A DNA stretch of 64,000 nucleotides from Paracoccaceae bacterium (GTDB taxonomy: Bacteria > Pseudomonadota > Alphaproteobacteria > Rhodobacterales > Rhodobacteraceae), in NCBI GenBank assembly GCA_029862205.1, contig JAOTXT010000015.1, positions 1 through 64,000 of the forward strand, in the 5' to 3' direction. A program made the translations under genes and the position numbers. The first letter of the stretch is position 1. Each line of letters opens with the position of its first letter. The notes beneath the pieces are model-generated. The model saw only the letters and a program-made list of their open reading frames with translations, ran no database searches and was not told the origin of the DNA. This document shows positions 53,966 to 62,751 of the stretch, one piece after another.

Positions 53966-55270
53966 ATGAAAATCGCCATGATCGGCACCGGATATGTTGG
54001 GCTCGTCTCCGGCGTCTGCTTTTCGGATTTCGGCCATCAGGTCGTCTGCATCGACACGAACACGGAGAAAATCGAGCGGCTGAACCAAGGCGAGGTGCCG
54101 ATTTACGAGCCGGGCCTCGAAGCTTTGATGGCGAAGAACGTGGCTGCCGGCCGGTTGAGTTTCACCACCGATCTCGCAGCCGGTATGACCGGGGCGGAGG
54201 CGGTTTTCATCGCCGTCGGCACGCCGACGCGTCGCGGCGACGGGCACGCGGATCTGACCTACGTCTATCAGGCCGCCGAGGATATTGCGGCGCAGATCGA
54301 CGACTATCTGGTGGTGATCACGAAATCGACTGTTCCGGTCGGCACCAACCGCGAGGTCGAGCGGCGTATCCGCGCGGCGCGGCCGGATGCCGAGTTCGAT
54401 GTCGCGTCGAATCCGGAATTCCTGCGCGAGGGCGCGGCGATCGAGGACTTCATGCGGCCTGACCGGGTGGTCGTGGGCGTCGAAAGCGAGCGGGCGCGGA
54501 ATGTCATGGCCGAGGTCTACCGGCCGCTGTTCCTGCGCGAGACGCCGATCCTGGAGACCGGGTTGGAATCGGCCGAGATGATCAAATACGCGGCCAACGC
54601 CTTCCTGGCGACCAAGATCACCTTCATCAACGAGATCGCCGACCTGGCCGAGAAGGTGGGGGCGGACGTGCAAAGCATCGCCAGGGGGATCGGCCTGGAC
54701 GGACGGATCGGCGGTAAGTTCCTGCATCCTGGGCCGGGCTATGGCGGTTCGTGTTTCCCGAAGGATACCAAGGCGCTGGTCCAGACCGCGCGGCTGAACG
54801 ACACGCCGATGCGGATCGTCTCGACCGTCGTCGAGACCAACGAGGCGCGGAAGGCGTCAATGGTCTACAAGATCAAGCAGGCGGCGGGCGGATCGGTCGA
54901 CGGCAAGCGCATCGCGGTCCTGGGCGTTACGTTCAAACCCAACACCGACGATATGCGCGATGCGCCCAGCCTGGTGATCGTACCGTCGCTCAGCGAGGCT
55001 GGTGCGTCGCTCGCGATTTGCGATCCGCAAGGGCGGCGTGAGGGCGAGCCCCTGCTGGGCCCGGTGGATTGGGTGGAGGATGCTTACGAGGCGGCGGCGG
55101 GTGCCGATGTGCTGGTTCTCATGACCGAGTGGAACGAGTTCCGCGCCCTGGATCTGGACCGCTTGCGCGAGGTAATGCGCGGCAAGGTGATGGTCGATCT
55201 GCGCAACGTCTACCGGCCGGCAGAGGCGCGAGACGCCGGGTTCGACTATGTCTCGATTGGGCGAGCTTAG
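53966..55270 (+). CDS. ugd: UDP-glucose 6-dehydrogenase
   Basis: A 434-residue NAD enzyme that oxidises UDP-glucose to UDP-glucuronate for polysaccharide synthesis. It has the N-terminal GTGYVGLVSG nucleotide loop, the central domain ETNEARK and SAEMIKYAANAFLATKI, and the catalytic Cys near residue 263 in GYGGSCFPKDTKAL; VLGVTFKPNTDDMRDAPS closes the third domain. No capsule cluster surrounds it. Nearly abuts dacA, with which it is convergent. Confidence 0.97.
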   Translation: MKIAMIGTGYVGLVSGVCFSDFGHQVVCIDTNTEKIERLNQGEVPIYEPGLEALMAKNVAAGRLSFTTDLAAGMTGAEAVFIAVGTPTRRGDGHADLTYVYQAAEDIAAQIDDYLVVITKSTVPVGTNREVERRIRAARPDAEFDVASNPEFLREGAAIEDFMRPDRVVVGVESERARNVMAEVYRPLFLRETPILETGLESAEMIKYAANAFLATKITFINEIADLAEKVGADVQSIARGIGLDGRIGGKFLHPGPGYGGSCFPKDTKALVQTARLNDTPMRIVSTVVETNEARKASMVYKIKQAAGGSVDGKRIAVLGVTFKPNTDDMRDAPSLVIVPSLSEAGASLAICDPQGRREGEPLLGPVDWVEDAYEAAAGADVLVLMTEWNEFRALDLDRLREVMRGKVMVDLRNVYRPAEARDAGFDYVSIGRA

Positions 55271-55281
55271 CCCGGCCGCGT

Positions 55282-56622
55282 TTAGGTATTGGGCGCGATC
55301 GGAACGCAGTCGCGGCCGCGCGCGTGAAGCTCGACACAGGCCTTGTTCGCATCCTGCTGGGCCAGGCCGATGAATCGGACACGATAGCGCTTAGCCCCAC
55401 CGTTGCCGATCACGTCGATCACGGGATCGGCGGCGGATAGAGGTGTGTCGTCACGCATGGCGATCTCGGTGAGGCGCGCAACAGCGACGGCGCGCCGAGA
55501 GAATTCACCGAGCGCGACCGACCAGCGGGGCCGCGGCACCGGGGCGGGCTGGTTGCCGAGCAGCGCCGCGCTGACGGCGTCCGCGCCGTCCTCGCCAGGC
55601 CGCGTTGGCGGCAAGACGGTGTAAAGCGGCGCATAGCGCGACGTCGATTCCGGGGTTGCGGCGACCGCCTGCGAGCTGAGCGCCTGGGCCAGCACCGCGA
55701 AGGCGCCCGCGTTGGTGCCCGGTCTCGGGGGCGGCAACGGCGCGGCGGCGACCGCCGGGTTTTGCGCGCGAGGCGCGACCATGGCGACGCGGGTCGCCGC
55801 GTGGGAGAACCCCTTGTCTAAAAGCTTCGCCATCCGCGCATTTCGCCAGCGCGACGACTTGCCGCCAAAGAGCGCGGCCACGACCCGCTTCGAGCCACGG
55901 CGCGCCGAGGCGACCAGCGTGTAGCCCGCCGCCCGGGTATAACCGGTCTTGATGCCATCGGCGCCGCGGTAAGAGCTGAGCAGCCGGCGGTTCGTGCTGT
56001 AGATCCGCTTGCCCGCGGCGCGATCCACCTTGCGCTTGAAGATGTTGTAGTAATCTGGGAAATCGAAAAACAGATGCCGCCCCATGATCGCCATGTCGCG
56101 CGCGGTCGACAGATGGCCGCGCGCGGTCAGCCCCGAGGCATTGCGAAAGGTCGTATTCCGCATGCCAAGCTGCCGGGCGCGGGCGGTCATCATGCGGGCA
56201 AAGGCTTTTTCGGACCCGCCGATCGCCTCGGCCAAGGCGACCGCCGCGTCATTGGCGGATTTGACCGCGGTGGCGCGGATGAGGCTGCGGATCGTGACCC
56301 GCTGGCCGGCCTTTAGATAAAGCTTCGACGGCGGCTGACGCGACGCATGGCGCGAGACCCGCACCTTTTGGTCAAGGCTCAATTGTCCGCCCTCCACCGC
56401 CTCGAAGGCGAGGTAGAGGGTCATCATCTTGGTTAGAGAGGCCGGCGATTGCCGGCGGTCCGCGTTCGATTCAAAAAGAACGGTGCCGTCCCGCATATCC
56501 AGCACAATCGCCGAATACTGCGCTGCCCCCGCGGGCGTCGCCCCAAAGCCCAAGCCAAGGGCCAAACCCAATACCGCCGCAAAAAGTGCCCCGTTCCGGA
56601 TGCACCGCGCCACTGCTTGCAT
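55282..56622 (-). CDS. dacA: D-alanyl-D-alanine carboxypeptidase with SPOR domain
   Basis: A 446-residue periplasmic penicillin-binding protein. After a signal peptide (ending TPAGAAQ) comes the S11 peptidase domain with SLTK, the SAN motif in VKSANDAAVAL, and KTGYTRAAG. The C-terminal 75 residues (ALGEFSRRAVAVARL to RDCVPIAP) match a SPOR domain, which binds denuded septal peptidoglycan. It trims pentapeptide stems, probably at division sites. The start is ambiguous: TTG and two GTG codons lie just before the ATG used here. Confidence 0.93.
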   Translation of the reverse strand: MQAVARCIRNGALFAAVLGLALGLGFGATPAGAAQYSAIVLDMRDGTVLFESNADRRQSPASLTKMMTLYLAFEAVEGGQLSLDQKVRVSRHASRQPPSKLYLKAGQRVTIRSLIRATAVKSANDAAVALAEAIGGSEKAFARMMTARARQLGMRNTTFRNASGLTARGHLSTARDMAIMGRHLFFDFPDYYNIFKRKVDRAAGKRIYSTNRRLLSSYRGADGIKTGYTRAAGYTLVASARRGSKRVVAALFGGKSSRWRNARMAKLLDKGFSHAATRVAMVAPRAQNPAVAAAPLPPPRPGTNAGAFAVLAQALSSQAVAATPESTSRYAPLYTVLPPTRPGEDGADAVSAALLGNQPAPVPRPRWSVALGEFSRRAVAVARLTEIAMRDDTPLSAADPVIDVIGNGGAKRYRVRFIGLAQQDANKACVELHARGRDCVPIAPNT

Positions 56623-56786
56623 CACCACCAACCCCAGCGATTCGCCTACTCGATCGCAGCTTTTCCGGCTGCTTTATCGATCTTATTGTTTAAAGATCAC
56701 GGTAACAGATTGCTTTTCCGTTGATAATCACTTTTTTGCAAAAAGTTTCCAAATCTTACTTTTCTTCTGTCGGGCGAGCCGAAGAA

Positions 56787-56845
56787 TTTTTGTGCAGCGC
56801 AAAAATACCTCTTGACGCAGTGCAACATATTCCCCATATTGTGCA
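56787..56845 (+). promoter_or_regulatory. Phasin promoter with TGC-N3-GCA operator dyads
   Basis: A 19-base palindrome TTTTTGTGC-A-GCGCAAAAA (8 of 9 pairs) at 56787-56805 contains TGC-AGC-GCA. Next come TTGACG at 56812-56817 and CATATT at 56835-56840 (17-base spacer). A second dyad, TGCA..ATAT..ATAT..TGCA at 56821-56845, covers the -10. PhaR-type repression is the likely reading. Confidence 0.65.
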
Positions 56846-56905
56846 TCACGAGGGCAGCCCGAATGCGGGCGAGCCGACCAGCATTTGAACCAGGAGCTGC
56901 AGGAA

Positions 56906-57334
56906 ATGACTCGCGCCAAGAAGACCACCGAGACCATCACCGCCGAGGCGCAGAAGACCGTCGAGGAAGGCGTCGAGAAGATGACCAAGGGCATCGAGAC
57001 CGCCACGGCGTTCGGCCAGGAGAATGTAGAAGCCGTTGTTGCGTCTTCGAAAATTGCCGCCAAGGCGGCCGAGAGCATGAGCGCCGAGATCGCCGCTTAC
57101 CAGAAGAAGGCCTACCAGGACAGCATGGCCGCTGCCAAGGAATTGACCGCGTGCAAGTCTGTCAGCGAGCTGTTCGAGAAGCAGACGGCTTACGGCAAAT
57201 CTTCGGTCGAAGGCTTCGTCGCCGAGGCGGCCAAGCTGAACGAAATGTATGCCGCGGCTGCGAAGGACATCTTCGAACCTCTGACCGCACGCGTTAACGC
57301 CGCGGTTGAGAGCGTGAAGGACTACCGGGTCTAA
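56906..57334 (+). CDS. Phasin family protein
   Basis: A 142-residue all-helical amphipathic protein with Ala/Lys/Glu-rich heptads (for example AEAQKTVEEGVEKMTKGIETAT and SMSAEIAAYQKKAYQDSM, in part). It coats polyhydroxyalkanoate granules and controls their size. Start MTRAKKTTETI with AGGAG nine bases upstream; a TTG earlier is unlikely. It has its own promoter and terminator, as expected for an abundant storage protein. No other pha gene is in the window. Confidence 0.92.
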   Translation: MTRAKKTTETITAEAQKTVEEGVEKMTKGIETATAFGQENVEAVVASSKIAAKAAESMSAEIAAYQKKAYQDSMAAAKELTACKSVSELFEKQTAYGKSSVEGFVAEAAKLNEMYAAAAKDIFEPLTARVNAAVESVKDYRV

Positions 57335-57381
57335 GACCCAGCCATCGAATAGCCTAGGGACAACCTGGGGACAGTGGGATC

Positions 57382-57402
57382 AGGGGGCTTCGGCCCCCTT
57401 TT
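57382..57402 (+). terminator. Intrinsic terminator of the phasin gene
   Basis: GGGGGC-TTCG-GCCCCC hairpin with a stable UUCG-type tetraloop at 57383-57398, followed by TTTT. Confidence 0.93.
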
Positions 57403-57480
57403 CTATTGCATGCTTTCCCATATATTCGCGGGGAGCGCATCGAAAGCGCCCCCCGAAGCCGACTGTTTGCAAGCGCCGAT

Positions 57481-57864
57481 ATGAGTACAATTCCACCGGA
57501 TCTCCGCCATGCGTTGCGCCCGCTCCTGAGCGGGGACAACGACGGGCGTGTGGATGACGGCGAGACGGGCGACGACACCTCGATCGATGTCAGGACCAAG
57601 CCGCGCACCAAGCGACCATCGCTCTACAAGGTGCTGATGCTGAACGACGACTACACGCCGATGGAGTTTGTCGTCTATGTCCTTCAGCGCTTTTTCAACA
57701 TGGGCCAGGAGCGAGCCCTGGATGTCATGTTGACGGTGCACAACAAGGGTGTCGCCGTGGTCGGGGTCTACCCGTTCGAGGTCGCCGAGACGAAAGTGAC
57801 CCAGGTCATGGACTGTGCCCGGTCGAATCAGCATCCGCTTCAATGCACGATGGAAAAGGAATAG
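57481..57864 (+). CDS. clpS: ATP-dependent Clp protease adaptor ClpS
   Basis: A 127-residue N-end-rule adaptor. A disordered N-terminal 50 residues ([16 protein letters not shown]) precede the core [23 protein letters not shown] with the Asp pair that binds the N-terminal amino group, and [24 protein letters not shown]. It hands N-degron substrates to ClpA, encoded 227 bases downstream. Start [12 protein letters not shown] preferred; a longer in-frame form from 57406 would begin within the terminator tail. Confidence 0.95.
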   Translation: MSTIPPDLRHALRPLLSGDNDGRVDDGETGDDTSIDVRTKPRTKRPSLYKVLMLNDDYTPMEFVVYVLQRFFNMGQERALDVMLTVHNKGVAVVGVYPFEVAETKVTQVMDCARSNQHPLQCTMEKE

Positions 57865-57891
57865 GCGCAGTTACGCCCTGCGTGCGTGAAA

Positions 57892-57923
57892 AGGTCCGCT
57901 TCGGACCTAACTGAGTCAGTTTT
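57892..57923. promoter_or_regulatory. Two adjacent dyads between clpS and clpA
   Basis: AGGTCCG-CTT-CGGACCT at 57892-57908 followed by AACTGA-G-TCAGTT at 57910-57922, then TTTG. They may be a weak terminator after clpS or an operator for clpA; the remaining 170 bases hold no other clear signal. Confidence 0.45.
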
Positions 57924-58091
57924 GATACGCTTTCCAACATCTTCCGCTTGATCCCGCCGCAGACAAGACCAAGATAACATTTAGTAGTGTAAGATATCTG
58001 GACGCGCTCCTGCCAGAGCCGAACCATCGGCGATCGCGGAGCAGCCTAGGGGTGTGCCAGAGGGCGTAGAACGGGCGTAGAGGAGAAGTCG

Positions 58092-60416
58092 ATGCCGTCA
58101 CTCACCGCAACGCTGGAAGACGCAATCCACCGCGCGATCGGCTTTGCCAATGCCCGGCGCCACGAATTGGCGACGCTGGAGCACCTGCTGCTGGCGCTGG
58201 TGGACGAGCCGGATGCGGCGCGCGTCATGCGGGCCTGCTCGGTCGACTTGAATGATCTGCGCACCAGCCTGACCCGTTTTATCGATACCGAACTCGAGAC
58301 CCTGGTCTTCGAGAGCGACGGCTCGGAGGCCGCGCCCTCGACCGGGTTCCAGCGGGTGATCCAGCGCGCCGCGATCCATGTGCAAAGCTCGGGCCGCTCG
58401 GAAGTCACCGGCGCAAATGTGCTGGTCGCGATCTTCAACGAGCGCGAAAGCCACGCGGCCTACTTCCTGCAAGAACAAGACATGACCCGCTACGACGCGG
58501 TCAATTATCTCAGCCACGGGGTCGCCAAGGACCCCGCCTTCGGCGAGACCCGCCCGGTCCGGGGCAGCGAGGAGCCAGATACCGGCGAGAAGGTCCGAGC
58601 CGACGAGCCCAAGGGCGACGAGACCAGCCTGGACAAGTTCTGCGTCAACCTGAACGCCAAGGCCTTCGACGGCCGGGTCGATCCGCTGATCGGCCGCGAG
58701 CTGGAGGTCGAGCGCTGCATCCAGGTGCTGTGCCGCCGACGCAAGAACAACCCACTGCTGGTCGGCGACCCAGGCGTCGGCAAGACCGCCATTGCGGAAG
58801 GGCTGGCGAAGAAGATCGTCGACGAGGAAGTGCCCGAGGTGCTGTCGGGCTCGACCATATTCGCGCTCGATATGGGCGCGCTCCTGGCTGGCACCCGCTA
58901 TCGCGGCGATTTCGAGGAGCGGCTGAAATCGGTGATCCAGGAGCTGGAGGAGCACCCGGACGCGGTCCTGTTCATCGACGAGATCCACACGGTGATCGGC
59001 GCGGGCGCCACCACAGGCGGCGCCATGGATGCCTCGAACCTGCTGAAGCCCGCGCTGCAATCGGGCACGCTACGCTGCATGGGCTCGACGACCTATAACG
59101 AGTTCCGCCAGCACTTCGAGAAGGACCGGGCGCTGAGCCGCCGGTTCCAGAAGATCGACGTGAAGGAGCCCACGACCGACGACACGGTCAAGATCCTGAA
59201 AGGCCTGAAGCCCTTCTTCGAGGAGCACCACGAGGTCAAGTATACCGGCGAGGCGATCAAGGCCGCGGTCGACCTGTCGTCGCGCTACATCAACGACCGG
59301 AAGCTACCGGACAAGGCAATCGATGTGATCGACGAGGCAGGCGCGGCCCAGCACCTGCTGCCCGCTAACAAGCGGCGCAAGACAATCACACCGAAGGAAA
59401 TCGAGGTGGTGGTCTCGAAGATCGCCCGCATCCCGCCCAAGACGGTGTCGAAAAACGATGCCGAGACGCTGCGCGAGCTCGAGGTCAACCTCAAGCGCGT
59501 CGTTTTCGGCCAGGACCCGGCGATCGATGCGCTTGCCTCGGCGATCAAGCTGAGCCGCGCCGGGCTGCGCGAGCCGGAGAAGCCGATCGGATGCTATCTG
59601 TTCGCTGGCCCAACGGGCGTCGGCAAGACGGAAGTCGCCAAGCAACTCGCCAGTTGCATGGCGGTCGAGATGCTGCGCTTCGATATGTCGGAATACATGG
59701 AGAAGCACTCGGTCAGCCGGCTGATCGGCGCGCCTCCGGGCTATGTGGGGTTCGATCAGGGCGGGCTTTTGACCGATGGGGTCGATCAGCACCCGCACTG
59801 TGTGCTGCTGCTCGACGAGATCGAGAAAGCACACCCGGACGTCTATAATATCCTGTTGCAGATCATGGACCACGGCAAGCTGACGGACCACAACGGCAAG
59901 CAAGTCAACTTCCGCAACGTGATCCTGATCATGACCACCAACGCCGGCGCCCAGGAACAGGCCAAGGCCGCGATCGGCTTCGGCCGCGGGCGCCGCGAAG
60001 GCGAGGACATGGCGGCGATCGAGCGCATGTTCACGCCGGAGTTCCGCAACCGGCTGGACGCGGTGATCTCGTTCGGCGCGCTGCCGCGCGAGGTCATCCT
60101 GCAGGTGGTCGAAAAGTTCGTCCTGCAGCTCGAGGCCCAGTTGATGGAACGCGGGGTGACGATCGACCTGACCGCGCAGGCGACCAGCCTGCTGGCGGAT
60201 CTGGGCTACGACGACGCCATGGGCGCGCGGCCATTGGCCCGAGTGATCCAGGAGCAGATCAAGAAGCCGCTGGCGGAGGAGCTCTTGTTCGGAAAGCTCG
60301 CCAAGGGCGGTCTCGTGAAGGTCGGGGTCAAGGACGGCAAGATCGATCTGGAGATCCAGCCGCCGGACCACCCGCGCCTGTCACAGAAGAAGACCCCACT
60401 GCTGACCGCAAGCTAG
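58092..60416 (+). CDS. clpA: ATP-dependent Clp protease ATP-binding subunit ClpA
   Basis: A 774-residue HSP100 unfoldase. It has an N-terminal Clp_N repeat domain (1-145), a first AAA+ module with GDPGVGKTAIAEGLA near 227, a second with GPTGVGKTEVAKQLA near 505, and the ClpP-contact loop region AAIGFGRGRREGED with an IGF motif. It threads substrates into ClpP, which is not in this window. GAGGAG lies before the ATG. A strong terminator follows. Confidence 0.98.
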   Translation: MPSLTATLEDAIHRAIGFANARRHELATLEHLLLALVDEPDAARVMRACSVDLNDLRTSLTRFIDTELETLVFESDGSEAAPSTGFQRVIQRAAIHVQSSGRSEVTGANVLVAIFNERESHAAYFLQEQDMTRYDAVNYLSHGVAKDPAFGETRPVRGSEEPDTGEKVRADEPKGDETSLDKFCVNLNAKAFDGRVDPLIGRELEVERCIQVLCRRRKNNPLLVGDPGVGKTAIAEGLAKKIVDEEVPEVLSGSTIFALDMGALLAGTRYRGDFEERLKSVIQELEEHPDAVLFIDEIHTVIGAGATTGGAMDASNLLKPALQSGTLRCMGSTTYNEFRQHFEKDRALSRRFQKIDVKEPTTDDTVKILKGLKPFFEEHHEVKYTGEAIKAAVDLSSRYINDRKLPDKAIDVIDEAGAAQHLLPANKRRKTITPKEIEVVVSKIARIPPKTVSKNDAETLRELEVNLKRVVFGQDPAIDALASAIKLSRAGLREPEKPIGCYLFAGPTGVGKTEVAKQLASCMAVEMLRFDMSEYMEKHSVSRLIGAPPGYVGFDQGGLLTDGVDQHPHCVLLLDEIEKAHPDVYNILLQIMDHGKLTDHNGKQVNFRNVILIMTTNAGAQEQAKAAIGFGRGRREGEDMAAIERMFTPEFRNRLDAVISFGALPREVILQVVEKFVLQLEAQLMERGVTIDLTAQATSLLADLGYDDAMGARPLARVIQEQIKKPLAEELLFGKLAKGGLVKVGVKDGKIDLEIQPPDHPRLSQKKTPLLTAS

Positions 60417-60437
60417 AACGCAATCCACGATACCGAG

Positions 60438-60463
60438 AACCGGCCGCCGCGCGGCCGGTTTTT
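60438..60463 (+). terminator. Intrinsic terminator of clpA
   Basis: Ten-base perfect arms AACCGGCCGC/GCGGCCGGTT with a CGC loop at 60438-60460, then TTT. Confidence 0.92.
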
Positions 60464-60531
60464 CATTGCGTGGTCGGGGCAACTCCTCCAACACTCGCGC
60501 GAGTTCACTCCGGCACGCGGGAGCAAGCAAT

Positions 60532-61740
60532 ATGGCAGAGAAGGTCGTGGTTGTCGGTGCGGGCCAGTCCGGAGCCTCGCTTGTGACCAAGCTCCGGAAT
60601 GACGGCTTCACGGGCGCGATCACCCTGATCGGCGACGAGTCGGTGCCACCCTATCAGCGCCCGCCCCTGTCGAAGAAATACCTGCTGGGGGAGATGGCCG
60701 AGGAGCGGCTCTATCTCAAGCCCGAAGCCTTCTACGCCGAGCATGAGATCACGCTTCTGACCGGCGCCCCCGCGGCCGCGATCGACCGCGCGGCGCGGGA
60801 GGTGGTGCTGGGGGATGATCGGATCGCCTATGATGCGCTGGCATTAACCACCGGATCGCGGCCGCGCCTGCTGCCCGCAGCGATCGGAGGGGATCTGGAC
60901 GGGGTCTATCCCGTGCGGACGCTCGCGGATGTGGACGCCATGGCACCCGAGGTCCAGCCGGGGCGCCGGGTGCTGATCATCGGCGGCGGGTATATCGGGC
61001 TGGAAGCCGCGGCGGTCTGCGCCATGAAGGGTCTGCAGGTCACCCTGGTCGAAATGGCGCCGCGCATCCTCCAACGGGTCGCCGCGCCCGAGACCTCGGA
61101 TTTCGTCCGGGCGCTGCACCAAGGCCACGGGGTCGAGATCCGCGAGGGCGTCGGGCTCGAGCGGCTGACCGGCGAGGGCCGGATCGCCAGCGCCGCACTC
61201 TCGACGGGTGAAGAGCTGGAGGTCGACTTCGCGATCATGGGGATCGGCATCACGCCCAACGCGGCTTTGGCTGAGGCAGCCGGTCTGGAGATCGACAACG
61301 GCATCGCCGTCGATGGGCATTGCCGCACCTCTGACCCGGCGATCTATGCCGCCGGCGACTGTGCCTCGTTTCCCTACAAGGGCGCGCGCATCCGGCTGGA
61401 ATCGGTGCAGAACGCCATCGATCAGGCGGAACATGTGGCCAGCGTGATCATGGGCGGCCAGGACGCCTACCTGCCCTATCCCTGGTTCTGGTCCGACCAA
61501 TACGATGCCCGGCTGCAGATCGCTGGGCTCAACACTGGTTACGACAGCGTCGTCGTGCGGCCTGGGCACCGGCCCGGCGGTCAGTCGATATGGTATTTCC
61601 AGGGGATCGCATTGCTCGCGGTCGATGCGGTCAGCGACCCGAAGGCCTATATGCAGGGCAAGCGGTGGATCGAGGCCGGCCTCTCGCCCGATCCAAACGC
61701 GGTCGGCAATCCAGAGACCGATCTGCGCGGCCTCTGCTGA
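60532..61740 (+). CDS. FAD-dependent ferredoxin/rubredoxin reductase family protein
   Basis: A 402-residue flavoprotein of the putidaredoxin-reductase type. It has GAGQSGASLV near residue 8 for FAD, the PYQRPPLSKKYLLGE signature, a second dinucleotide fold IIGGGYIGLEAAAV near 146 for NAD(P)H, and the FAD motif IYAAGDCASFP. It passes electrons to a ferredoxin or rubredoxin that serves an oxygenase; no partner is nearby. GGGAG lies upstream of the ATG; an upstream in-frame start would overlap the clpA terminator. Confidence 0.92.
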   Translation: MAEKVVVVGAGQSGASLVTKLRNDGFTGAITLIGDESVPPYQRPPLSKKYLLGEMAEERLYLKPEAFYAEHEITLLTGAPAAAIDRAAREVVLGDDRIAYDALALTTGSRPRLLPAAIGGDLDGVYPVRTLADVDAMAPEVQPGRRVLIIGGGYIGLEAAAVCAMKGLQVTLVEMAPRILQRVAAPETSDFVRALHQGHGVEIREGVGLERLTGEGRIASAALSTGEELEVDFAIMGIGITPNAALAEAAGLEIDNGIAVDGHCRTSDPAIYAAGDCASFPYKGARIRLESVQNAIDQAEHVASVIMGGQDAYLPYPWFWSDQYDARLQIAGLNTGYDSVVVRPGHRPGGQSIWYFQGIALLAVDAVSDPKAYMQGKRWIEAGLSPDPNAVGNPETDLRGLC

Positions 61741-61914
61741 CCGGTTGAAAGTAATTGGCGGGCGGCCCTGGCACTGGCCGCCCGCCAATCACGACGCAAC
61801 ACTGGATTACATCTATGAACGGTTCATGGCTTCGGAACTGGGGATGACGAAGAGCGTCTGGGGTGTGCCGGGTCGTGAACAAAAAGAGGGTAAAGCGTCA
61901 CGGTAAATCGGGGC

Positions 61915-61930
61915 TGTGACGATTGTCACA
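61915..61930. promoter_or_regulatory. CRP-type binding site
   Basis: Perfect TGTGA-N6-TCACA (TGTGACGATTGTCACA), about 135 bases upstream of the Crp-like gene. TATTAT follows at 61939-61944 and may be a -10 box, placing the site over the -35, which would suit autorepression. Confidence 0.7.
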
Positions 61931-62064
61931 AACCGGTCTATTATGCCAGACAGGCTGCGAGGCCCGACCGGGTGCCGTGGCCTTTTGGGGGATTTTCTTC
62001 AGTCTCATTGCGGAACCGTGGTGGCGTCAGCCAACTGCTGTCCATGACCAAGGGAGGGGCTGAC

Positions 62065-62751
62065 ATGGCGATGAACACCAACCTGACCTTCCCAAAGGGC
62101 AGCACGCTGGATCTATGCGGAACCGATGGCTATGCGGCGCTTGCGAGATATTGGACCGAGGCGACCTACCCCGCCCGTGCCCTGATCGTCAGCGAGGACG
62201 AGACCGACGACGACGTGTTCTTCATCCTGGAGGGCCGCGCCCGGGCCGCTACCTATACGGATACAGGCAAGGAAGTCCTGATGTCGGAACTGCCGGCGGG
62301 CGAATCCTTCGGTATCTTTGCGGCGGTCGACGGCCAGCCGCGCTCGACCAATGTGCTCGCCGTCGAAGATGTGCGGATCGCCCGCATGTCGGCCGAGAAC
62401 TTCAACAAGGTGCTCTACAGCCACGCAAGCGTCACCCGCGCCTTTGTCCTGTATCTGGTCGAGCGCATCCGTCACCTCTCGAGCCGGATGACGGCCGTTA
62501 CCACCCGGAATGCCGAGCAGCGGCTGATCGCGGAACTGCTGCGCCTGGGCGAAGCCGGCCGTACGGGCCCCGAAACGGCGGTGATCGAGCCGCTGCCGAC
62601 CCAGCAGGAATTCGCGACGCTGCTTTTCTCGCAGCGCGAGGCGATCGGCCGCGATATGTCGAAGCTCAAGGATGCGGGACTGATCGAGCGCAAGGGCCGG
62701 ACGCTGGAGATCAAGAGTATCGAGGGCCTGCGTGCCCGCCTGGGCGACTAA
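62065..62751 (+). CDS. Crp/Fnr-family transcriptional regulator
   Basis: A 228-residue regulator. The N-terminal cyclic-nucleotide-binding beta roll (about 20-130) has [14 protein letters not shown] and LPAGESFGIFAAVDGQPRSTNV, a degenerate phosphate cassette retaining G-E-S-F-G and R-S-T. A long dimer helix is followed by the winged helix with LPTQQEFATLLFSQREAIGRDMSKL. The N-terminal Cys cluster of FNR is absent (only one Cys, LCGTDG). Start at 62065 has GGAGGGG about eight bases upstream. Convergent, with overlapping stops, to an ArsR-type gene. Confidence 0.93.
   Translation: MAMNTNLTFPKGSTLDLCGTDGYAALARYWTEATYPARALIVSEDETDDDVFFILEGRARAATYTDTGKEVLMSELPAGESFGIFAAVDGQPRSTNVLAVEDVRIARMSAENFNKVLYSHASVTRAFVLYLVERIRHLSSRMTAVTTRNAEQRLIAELLRLGEAGRTGPETAVIEPLPTQQEFATLLFSQREAIGRDMSKLKDAGLIERKGRTLEIKSIEGLRARLGD

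Noticed and set aside
56632-56905. Possible small RNA or tRNA in the AT-rich gap before the phasin gene
   Set aside because: No cloverleaf or terminator-ended transcript could be drawn; the gap is explained by promoter and operator dyads.
57406-57480. Longer N-terminus for ClpS
   Set aside because: It would begin at the T-run of the phasin terminator; the ATG at 57481 gives the usual ClpS length.
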